Source: Stenotrophomonas maltophilia (lineage in GTDB: Bacteria; Pseudomonadota; Gammaproteobacteria; Xanthomonadales; Xanthomonadaceae). Taken from it: DNA of 64,000 nucleotides. Positions 8,068-15,624 of this stretch are shown here, one piece after another. The number at the start of each line of letters is the position of its first letter. Within the stretch, counting starts at the first letter, position 1. The stretch lies in contig NZ_LYVJ01000004.1 in assembly GCF_001676385.1 (NCBI RefSeq), forward strand, positions 1 to 64,000, read 5' to 3'. The notes under the pieces are model-generated. The model saw nothing but the letters and a program-made list of their open reading frames with translations. It was not told where the DNA came from and did not search any database. The position numbers and the translations under genes are program-made.

Positions 8068-10377
8068 CTACCAGCTGTAACTGACACCCACCTGCGCACT
8101 GGTCTGGTGATAGCCGCTGGCCTTCTGCAGCGACAGCCCGCCCCAGGCACCGATGCCGTTGCTGAACTTCACCGACGCGCCGCCGCTGAACTCGCCACGG
8201 CTGCGCGGCACGCGCGCATCGGCGATCTCGTCATCCATGCGGATCTGCGATTCGGCGCGGGTGTGCAGCCAGTTGGCGGCAAGGTACGGCTGCACCTCCG
8301 CCGCGCCATTGCCCCAGCGTGTCACGCCGGACAGGCGCAGGCCTGCACGCCCGAACACGCCATTGGCATTCTCGGTGCTCACCACCGTGCCGTTGGCCTC
8401 GGTGTGGCGGTTGCTGTCCCAGCGGCTGTAGCCCACCTGCAGCTGCGGCTCCAGGTAGATGCCGCCGTTGCTGGCACCGCCGACGCGGAACGCATACCCG
8501 GTCTCCACCGCACCCTGCCAGGCATGGCTGTCGTAGCGTTCCGTATCCAGGCCGATGCCTTGCACGCGGTTGCGGAACTGCGCGCGCTGCAGCGAGCCGT
8601 CCACATAGAAGCCTGCATACGGGTCGGCACCGTTGCCGCCGCGCCAGGTGCCGTAGATGCCCAGCGCTTCGCCCTTCACCTTGCCGCGGGCGTAGTAGCC
8701 GGTCAGCGCGTTGGTGGAGGTGCTGCTGGCGTTGCCGCTGGACAGCATCACGCCCACGCTGCTGCCCGAATCGTGACGCCACAGATCGGCACCGACGGTC
8801 AGTGCCTGGCTGTTGCCACGGATGTCGAGCTGGCGGCTGATGGCATCGAAGCCGTTGCGCGAGCCATCCACGCGCGCCCAGGCGCGGCCGGCATTCTGGC
8901 CGGCATGGCGATCGTGGTAACCCAGCCGGAACATGGTCTGCGCCGCCTACAGGTTGGCCAGGTAGGCGCCGGGCTCGGGGCGCAGCACCGGCTCCGGATC
9001 GACCGGATTGCACTCGGGCAGGCTCGGATCGACCACGCACGGATCCGGCTGGGTCGGCAGCTGCGAGCGCAGGTACCAGTTGCCGTCGGCGCCGGTGCCC
9101 TTGTGCAGGAAGTACTCGTACTGGCCACCCACCGCGCGGCCGGCCAGGTTGAACTGGCCGTTGGAAGCGCCGCCGACCTGGATCAGTTCGATGCCCTTGT
9201 CGGTCTGAGCACCGGCGCCGCCGACATTGTTGACGCGTACGTTGGCCGTGCCGCTGGTGTCACCGCCGATGATCAGCTTGTCGGTGGCTGCGTCGTCGCC
9301 GGCCAGTACGGTGTTGAAGATGATCGTGCCATCGGCACCGCTGAAGTTGCCAGCCACGTTCAGGGTGTGGAAGGCCGAGCCGTCGCCGAGGGACACGGTG
9401 CCGTTACCGAGGCTGAGCGTGCCGACCGAGGAGTTGCCGGTCATGTTCCAGGTAGCCGTGTCCAGCGTGGTACTGGTGACGTTGGTCATGACGCCGGTCA
9501 GTACCGCGCCATTGGAAAGCTCGGCGTGCAGCTGCGAGGTTGCATCGGCACGAAGCGTACCCTGCAGTTGTGACGCGCCGACGTTCAGATTCAGCGTACC
9601 GCCATCGACGGCTTCAGCAATCACGCCATTGCCGCCGCTTACAGTGCTGCCGTTTAGAACGTTGACAGTGGTTGGGGCGATGATCCCTGCACCACTGACA
9701 ACAATGCCCGAGCCGTTTCGACCGGCGACGCGTGACTTGTCGATGGTGAGGACGTTGTCACTGATCGGACTGGTGGGAGTTCCCCCGATGTCCTTCACAA
9801 CGATGCCGTTCTCATCTCCTGCAATTGCGGAACCATTGGTGATGTTGACGTTGGAATTGGAGAAGACCGCCAGACCGGACGAGATTTCGGGCGGAAGGAG
9901 GCCGGCTCCGATGCCGATTCCATCAATCGTTGTGTTGCTTAGCGCCAGCACGCCACCCTGAACATAGCTGCCGATCCCTTGGCCGGCGATGCTCGAGTCA
10001 GTGACCGTTGCGGTGCCGGCAGCACCACCAGTGATACGACCGGTTACCGCCAAACCCGCAGCGCGGTTGTTCTGGATCCGGGTGCCAGCGATCGTTGCGC
10101 TGGAGGAGGCAATCTGGACGGCGGCAAATGACTGGCTGGCGATGACTGCCGCCCCCGTCATGGCAAGCGTGGATCCGTCGCTGATGCCTACGGATGTGGC
10201 GGCGCTGCCGGTGTTGAACGTCAGTGTGGCGCCGTGGGCAGACCAGCCTTCAATGGGGTCTCCGGCATTGACTGTTGCGCTTTCACCCGGGTTGAGGGTG
10301 CCGGCCTGGCTGGGACCGGCAACGGCAAGGCTGGCGGCAATGGCCAACGCAAGGGAACGGCGAACAGCAATCTTCAT
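8068..10377 (-). pseudogene. Autotransporter copy 1, interrupted by an in-frame TAG
   Basis: This is the last of three head-to-tail autotransporter genes. The frame would encode 769 residues: a signal peptide (MKIAVRRSLALAIAASLAVA), a beta-helix passenger rich in Ser/Thr/Asn/Gly, a Pro/Asp linker and a C-terminal beta-barrel ending in Trp. Codon 477 (8947-8949) is TAG where both tandem sisters have CAG in the segment AYLANLQAAQ. The product would stop as a 476-residue secreted passenger without a barrel; the barrel remains open to 8068 with no signal peptide. The two sides are in the same frame, so this is a nonsense change, not a frameshift. It is either a pseudogene or expressed by readthrough. 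AGGAG precedes ATG 10377. Confidence 0.8.
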
Positions 10378-10473
10378 GGAAAGTCTCCTGCGGACCGCCA
10401 TCGAAGCGGTCCGCGAAAGGTCATGTGCATCGGCTGGGAGAGGCCGGTGTCGCCCGGTCTCCTGCCGCAGGGG
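10378..10473 (-). repeat. 96-bp autotransporter spacer with leader hairpin (copy A)
   Basis: This spacer between tandem copies 2 and 1 is identical in length and apparently in sequence to the one at 12838-12933. It contains GCGGACCGC-N7-GCGGTCCGC (10390-10414), a perfect 9-bp hairpin directly before the ribosome site AGGAGAC. A hairpin there could affect translation start or protect the transcript. It has no U-tract, so it is not a typical intrinsic terminator. Confidence 0.75.
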
Positions 10474-12837
10474 TCACCAGCTGTAAGTCACACCTACCTG
10501 CGCATTGGTCTGGTGATAGCCGCTGGCCTTCTGCAGCGACAGCCCGCCCCAGGCAGCGATGCCGTTGCTGAACTTCACCGACGCGCCGCCACTGAACTCG
10601 CCACGGCTGCGCGGGATGCGTGCATCGGCGATCTCGTCATCCATGCGGATCTGCGATTCGGCGCGGGTGTGCAGCCAGTTGGCAGCAAGGTACGGCTGCA
10701 CCTCCGCCGCGCCATTGCCCCAGCGGGTCACGCCGGACAGGCGCAGGCCTGCACGCCCGAACAGGCCATTGGCATTCTCGGTGCTCACCACCGTGCCGTT
10801 GGCCTCGGTGTGGCGATTGCTGTCCCAGCGGCTGTAGCCCACCTGCAGCTGCGGCTCCAGGTAGATGCCGCTATTGCTGGCACCGCCGACGCGGAACGCG
10901 TAGCCGGTTTCCACCGCCCCCTGCCAGGCACGGCTGTCGTAGCGTTCCGTATCCAGGCCGATGCCTTCCACACGGTTGCGGAACTGCGCGCGCTGCACCG
11001 AGCCGTCCACATAGAAGCCTGCATACGGGTCGGCACCGTTGCCGCCGCGCCAGGTGCCGTAGATGCCCAGCGCTTCGCCCTTCACCTTGCCGCGGGCGTA
11101 GTAGCCGGTCAGCGCGTTGGTGGAGGTGCTGCTGGCGTTGCCGCTGGACAGCATCACGCCCACGCTGCTGCCCGAATCGTGACGCCACAGATCGGCACCG
11201 ACGGTCAGTGCCTGGCTGTTGCCACGGATGTCGAGCTGGCGGCTGATGGCATCGAAGCCGTTGCGCGAGCCATCCACGCGCGCCCAGGCGCGGCCGGCAT
11301 TCTGGCCGGCATGACGATCGTGGTAACCCAGCCGGAACATGGTCTGCGCGGCCTGCAGGTTGGCCAGGTAGGCGCCGGGTTCGGGGCGCAGCACCGGCTC
11401 CGGATCGACCGGATTGCACTCGGGCAGGCTCGGATCGACCACGCATGGGTCGGGCTGGGTCGGCAGCTGCGAGCGCAGGTACCAGTTGCCGTCGGCGCCG
11501 GTGCCCTTGTGCAGGAAGTACTCGTACTGGCCACCCACCGCGCGGCCGGCCAGGTTGAACTGGCCGTTGGAAGCGCCGCCGACGGAGATCAGCTCGATGC
11601 CCTTGTCGGTCTGCGCACCCGCGCCGCCGACATTGTTGACGCGCACGTTGGCCGTGCCGCTGGTGTCACCGCCGATGATCAGCTTGTCGGTGGCTGCGTC
11701 GTCGCCGGCCAGCACGGTGTTGAAGATGATCGTGCCATCGGCACCGCTGAAGTTGCCGGCCACGTTTAGGGTGTGGAAGGCGGAGCCGTCGCCGAGGGCG
11801 ACGACGCCACCGTTGCCGACACTCAGGCTCGCTACATCGCTGTTCTTGTTGAGCTGCCACTGGCCACCCTGGCTGAGTGCGACGTCGATTGCCCCGGTAA
11901 TGCCGCCGACCAGCGATGCGTTGTCGCGCAGTGCCAGCGAACCGGTTGCCCCGGCACCGGCGCGGAGATCGCCGCGCAACTGGCTGTTGCTTGCATCTAC
12001 GTCTGCGTGGACCTTCAGCGCAGGGGTACTGGTATTGGACTGGATGTCAATCAGAACACCGTTGCCAGCGACCAGCTCGGCGCCGTTGCGCAGAGTGATA
12101 TCCACATCGGTGTCACTTCTGAAGCTGGGCCCCACATAGATCGCGCTGCCCGTCGTCCCTTCCAGGCGTGAGCCGTCCAGAACCAGCGTTGAGGGCTGCG
12201 CGGTGAACCCGGCCATCTGTGTGGAAACCAGGTATGCACCATGCAGATCGCCACGGACGGAAGAACTGCTCTGGATCACCGCGCCGCCTGCCTCGACCCA
12301 TAGGCCGACACCGTTGTTGGGATCGTTGGGCAGGCTGGGGTCGGCCTTGCCGATCAGCGTGGAGCCAGAGACGGCTAGCTGACCGTTGCCATTGACCAGC
12401 GCGGCGGCCTGCAGCCCCTCTACCGTCGACGCATCCAGGGTTACCGTCGAGTGGGGTGCGCTTGGGCTACTCAGATTCGTACCCAGCGCGAGGCCATAGC
12501 CGGCGTCATTGTGGATGCTGCTGCGAAGAAAGCTGGCATTGGAATTAACGATGCTGATCAGCTCGAAGGGGGCGCTACCAGAGAGCTGGGCATCGGTAGC
12601 GTTGAGCGTGCTTTGTTCCCGGATACTGACGAGCCCTGCGGTCGCACCCGCAGCAAGGTTGAGGGTAGAGGCACCATACACCTGCCAATCTTCCTTGGCA
12701 TCGCCAGCGACGACTGTGTGGCTGGCACCGCCGCCAAGGTTGCCGGCGACAGCGGGCGCTGCCATGCAGAGTGACAGTGCGGTGGCCAGCAGGCACGGTG
12801 CGAACTGGGTGGGGGAACGGCGAACAGCAATCTTCAT
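10474..12837 (-). CDS. Autotransporter copy 2 (type V secretion, intact)
   Basis: This intact 787-residue classical autotransporter has a signal peptide (about residues 1-32, ending APAVAG) and a repetitive passenger of short beta-strands (pertactin-like right-handed helix inferred) to about residue 350. A conserved module from LGDGSAFHTLNVAGNF through ANVRVNNVGGAGAQTDKG leads to a cysteine-containing Pro/Asp linker (PDPCVVDPSLPEC). The outer-membrane beta-barrel occupies roughly the last 280 residues and ends VGVTYSW with the terminal aromatic recognised by the BAM complex. From the conserved module onward it is nearly identical to copies 1 and 3, while the passenger is unrelated at residue level. 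The function is probably surface adhesion or aggregation; no protease motif is seen. Confidence 0.85.
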   Translation of the reverse strand: MKIAVRRSPTQFAPCLLATALSLCMAAPAVAGNLGGGASHTVVAGDAKEDWQVYGASTLNLAAGATAGLVSIREQSTLNATDAQLSGSAPFELISIVNSNASFLRSSIHNDAGYGLALGTNLSSPSAPHSTVTLDASTVEGLQAAALVNGNGQLAVSGSTLIGKADPSLPNDPNNGVGLWVEAGGAVIQSSSSVRGDLHGAYLVSTQMAGFTAQPSTLVLDGSRLEGTTGSAIYVGPSFRSDTDVDITLRNGAELVAGNGVLIDIQSNTSTPALKVHADVDASNSQLRGDLRAGAGATGSLALRDNASLVGGITGAIDVALSQGGQWQLNKNSDVASLSVGNGGVVALGDGSAFHTLNVAGNFSGADGTIIFNTVLAGDDAATDKLIIGGDTSGTANVRVNNVGGAGAQTDKGIELISVGGASNGQFNLAGRAVGGQYEYFLHKGTGADGNWYLRSQLPTQPDPCVVDPSLPECNPVDPEPVLRPEPGAYLANLQAAQTMFRLGYHDRHAGQNAGRAWARVDGSRNGFDAISRQLDIRGNSQALTVGADLWRHDSGSSVGVMLSSGNASSTSTNALTGYYARGKVKGEALGIYGTWRGGNGADPYAGFYVDGSVQRAQFRNRVEGIGLDTERYDSRAWQGAVETGYAFRVGGASNSGIYLEPQLQVGYSRWDSNRHTEANGTVVSTENANGLFGRAGLRLSGVTRWGNGAAEVQPYLAANWLHTRAESQIRMDDEIADARIPRSRGEFSGGASVKFSNGIAAWGGLSLQKASGYHQTNAQVGVTYSW

Positions 12838-12933
12838 GGAAAGTCTCCTGCGGACCGCCATCGAAGCGGTCCGCGAAAGGTCATGTGCATCGGCTGGGAG
12901 AGGCCGGTGTCGCCCGGTCTCCTGCCGCAGGGG
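12838..12933 (-). repeat. 96-bp autotransporter spacer with leader hairpin (copy B)
   Basis: This is the second copy of the spacer described at 10378-10473, between copies 3 and 2. The 9-bp hairpin lies at 12850-12874. Equal length and matching sequence indicate tandem duplication of a unit that included the spacer. Confidence 0.75.
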
Positions 12934-15276
12934 TCACCAGCTGTAAGTCACACCTACCTGCGCACTGGTCTGGTGATAGCCGCTGGCCTTCTGCAGCGAC
13001 AGCCCGCCCCAGGCACCAATGCCGTTGGCAAACTTCACCGACGCGCCGCCGCTGAACTCGCCACGGCTGCGCGGCACGCGCGCATCGGCGATCTCGTCAT
13101 CCATGCGGATCTGCGATTCGGCGCGGGTGTGCAGCCAGTTGGCGGCAAGGTACGGCTGCACCTCCGCCGCGCCATTGCCCCAGCGTGTCACGCCGGACAG
13201 GCGCAGGCCTGCACGCCCGAACACGCCATTGGCATTCTCGGTGCTCACCACCGTGCCGTTGGCCTCGGTGTGGCGGTTGCTGTCCCAGCGGCTGTAGCCC
13301 ACCTGCAGCTGCGGCTCCAGGTAGATGCCGCCGTTGCTGGCACCGCCGACGCGGAACGCATACCCGGTTTCCACCGCACCCTGCCAGGCACGGCTGTCGT
13401 AGCGTTCCGTATCCAGGCCGATGCCTTGCACGCGGTTGCGGAACTGCGCGCGCTGCAGCGAGCCGTCCACATAGAAGCCTGCATACGGGTCGGCACCGTT
13501 GCCGCCGCGCCAGGTGCCGTAGATGCCCAGCGCCTCGCCCTTCACCTTGCCGCGGGCGTAGTAGCCGGTCAGCGCGTTGGTGGAGGTGCTGCTGGCGTTG
13601 CCGCTGGACAGCATCACGCCCACGCTGCTGCCCGAATCGTGACGCCACAGATCGGCACCGACGGTCAGTGCCTGGCTGTTGCCACGGATGTCGAGCTGGC
13701 GGCTGATGGCATCAAAGCCGTTGCGCGAGCCATCCACGCGCGCCCAGGCGCGGCCGGAGTTCTGGCCGGCGTTGCGATCGTGGTAGCCCAGGCGGAATAT
13801 CGTCTGTGCGGCCTGCAGGTTGGCCAGGTAGGCGCCGGGCTCGGGGCGCAGTACCGGCTCCGGATCGACCGGATTGCACTCGGGCAGGCTCGGATCGACC
13901 ACGCATGGGTCGGGCTGGGTCGGCAGCTGCGAGCGCAGGTACCAGTTGCCGTCGGCGCCGGTACCCTTGTGCAGGAAGTACTCGTACTGGCCACCCACCG
14001 CGCGGCCGGCCAGGTTGAACTGGCCATTGGACGCGCCGCCGACGGAGATCAGCTCAATGCCCTTGTCGGTCTGCGCACCGGCGCCGCCGACATTGTTGAC
14101 GCGCACGTTGGCCGTGCCGCTGGTGTCGCCGCCGATGATCAGCTTGTCGGTGGCTGCGTCGTCGCCGGCCAGTACGGTGTTGAAGACGATCGTGCCATCG
14201 GCGCCGCTGAAGTTGCCAGCCACGTTTAGGGTGTGGAAGGCGGAGCCATCACCCAGCGAGACCGTGCCTCCGCTGGCCACGTCCAACTGGGCCACAGTGC
14301 TGGCACCGGTCAGCTGCCAGTAGCCTTCATTACCGATGCTAGCCTGGTTGACCCCAATGAACCTGCCATTGATGCGACCGCCATTGGACAGTGCGACATT
14401 GCCGGTGCTGCCGTCATTGGCCACCATCACATTGCCTTCGAGCACAGTGCCCTCGACATTGAAGTTGGCTGTTGTACTTCGCGTGGTGCCCACTCCCTGC
14501 TCGACGGTGATCAGGTTCCCGTCTCCACCGCTGAGGGTTGCACCATTGCGAACGAAAATGTTGGTGGTGGAAAGGGTGCCGGTGCCGCTCGCGGCAGCAT
14601 GAAGTGCACTGCCCGAAGTGGCAACGACTGTCGAATTGTCGATGATGACATCGCCATCCCCTGGGCGGGCCAGGCCGCCATCACCCAGCCTCAAGCTGAT
14701 ACCGTGCGACTCGCCGACGACCTGCGAGCCATTTTTCAAGGTAATGGCGCCGCCAAACGAAGTGATGGCGCCGTTCTGTCCTGTCACGCCGCTGCCGGTG
14801 ACGCGAGTGTTGGAAAGCGAAAGGCTGCTTCCCGAGCTGACGGTCGCCGCGCGCCCTACACCGGAGATGCTGCTGTCGGTAAAGGTGGCGCTGGCACCAA
14901 CCGTGGAAGTGGTAAATACCTGCAGCCTCAGAGCTTCTCCCCCGGTGTTGGTCAACGAGCCGCCGTTGAAGTTCGCCTTTGATTCTCCGCCGACGGCCAG
15001 CCCAGTATCACTTGCCGCGAGTATCGAGCCGCCCGTGACATTGAGTGTGGACTGGCTCTGCAGCACAGTAGCGTCGGCCACGCCGCCAGCGTGGATGTTC
15101 AGTGTCGAGGCATCCTGTACCCGCCAGGTCTCAATCGGATCGCCCGCATTGATGTCATGGGTCTGTCCGCCAATGAGATCTCCGGCGAATACCGGCATGG
15201 ACAGGCAGAGTGCTAGTGAGTTGGCCAGCAGGCAGGGGGCGAGCAGGCGAGGGGAACGGCGAACAGCAATCTTCAT
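12934..15276 (-). CDS. Autotransporter copy 3 (type V secretion, intact)
   Basis: This is the first transcribed gene of the tandem array: 780 residues with the N-terminus MKIAVRRSPRLLAPCLLA shared in part with copy 2. Its passenger (residues about 33-350) has many imperfect Ser/Thr/Gly strands (for example SLSNTRVTGSG). The same linker and barrel as its sisters follow, ending VGVTYSW. It differs from copies 1 and 2 just after the linker (IFRLGYHDRNAGQNSG instead of MFRLGYHDRHAGQNAG). Farther on in the barrel it shares SLQRAQFRNRVQG with copy 1 but not copy 2, a mosaic pattern expected from gene conversion. The upstream leader differs from the other two, so this gene probably carries the array's own promoter. 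Confidence 0.85.
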   Translation of the reverse strand: MKIAVRRSPRLLAPCLLANSLALCLSMPVFAGDLIGGQTHDINAGDPIETWRVQDASTLNIHAGGVADATVLQSQSTLNVTGGSILAASDTGLAVGGESKANFNGGSLTNTGGEALRLQVFTTSTVGASATFTDSSISGVGRAATVSSGSSLSLSNTRVTGSGVTGQNGAITSFGGAITLKNGSQVVGESHGISLRLGDGGLARPGDGDVIIDNSTVVATSGSALHAAASGTGTLSTTNIFVRNGATLSGGDGNLITVEQGVGTTRSTTANFNVEGTVLEGNVMVANDGSTGNVALSNGGRINGRFIGVNQASIGNEGYWQLTGASTVAQLDVASGGTVSLGDGSAFHTLNVAGNFSGADGTIVFNTVLAGDDAATDKLIIGGDTSGTANVRVNNVGGAGAQTDKGIELISVGGASNGQFNLAGRAVGGQYEYFLHKGTGADGNWYLRSQLPTQPDPCVVDPSLPECNPVDPEPVLRPEPGAYLANLQAAQTIFRLGYHDRNAGQNSGRAWARVDGSRNGFDAISRQLDIRGNSQALTVGADLWRHDSGSSVGVMLSSGNASSTSTNALTGYYARGKVKGEALGIYGTWRGGNGADPYAGFYVDGSLQRAQFRNRVQGIGLDTERYDSRAWQGAVETGYAFRVGGASNGGIYLEPQLQVGYSRWDSNRHTEANGTVVSTENANGVFGRAGLRLSGVTRWGNGAAEVQPYLAANWLHTRAESQIRMDDEIADARVPRSRGEFSGGASVKFANGIGAWGGLSLQKASGYHQTSAQVGVTYSW

Positions 15277-15491
15277 GACGTGCTCCTGTTGGAATCAGAA
15301 CCTCAGGAAAGAGGACCGCGTTCACTCGTCGGCGTTAATGAAGCGCCGAGATGTTGTGAAGCCCAGGTGATACCCGTGCCCTTTTCCGGCCCGCCCGACG
15401 CAAACTGCGCGAGAGATCACACAACGGCAGGAAATGTCGTCACTCGCTTTGCCGCGCCGTTTTGGGCACGGGGACAGTCTGGTGAAGGGGG

Positions 15492-15505
15492 ATGGATCGA
15501 TCCAT
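15492..15505. promoter_or_regulatory. Palindromic operator-like site ATGGATCGATCCAT
   Basis: This perfect 14-bp palindrome has a central CG, the layout of LacI-family operators. It is repeated in imperfect form (TGAATCGATCCA) at 15612-15623, next to the GH92 start codon. LacI-type repressors often control carbohydrate genes, so control of the glycosidase is a reasonable inference. Confidence 0.45.
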
Positions 15506-15518
15506 GCAATTAATTGCA
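15505..15518. promoter_or_regulatory. Palindrome TGCAATTAATTGCA
   Basis: This perfect 14-bp AT-rich palindrome abuts the previous one by a single base. It may be a second regulator site or part of the promoter of the glycosidase gene about 107 bp downstream. Confidence 0.4.
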
Positions 15519-15611
15519 GTCTTCATTCGCCATAGGCTGTGTGATTGGAACCGTTCAGCCGCACCGCAACATGCGATGCCAGAACGCGGGTGCTAGGATC
15601 TGACCACCACC

Positions 15612-15623
15612 TGAATCGATCCA
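15612..15623. promoter_or_regulatory. Second copy of the GATCGATCCA operator half-set
   Basis: TGAATCGATCCA matches eleven of twelve positions of TGGATCGATCCA at 15493-15504 and ends one base before ATG 15625. A protein bound here would block ribosome access or early elongation. Two spaced copies would allow looping. Confidence 0.4.
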
Positions 15624-15624
15624 A

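Larger units (their letters stand above)
15277..15624. other. 348-bp divergent intergenic region
   Basis: It contains the promoters of the autotransporter array (leftward) and the GH92 gene (rightward). The right half holds three palindromic sites listed separately (15492-15505, 15505-15518, 15612-15623). No small gene is convincing here. Confidence 0.6.

Noticed and set aside
7999..9573. Long plus-strand frames opposite the autotransporters, repeated at 10234 and 12883
   Set aside because: They are the complement of the repeated barrel and passenger sequence, with His/Val/Ala/Gly-rich products and no export signal or ribosome site.
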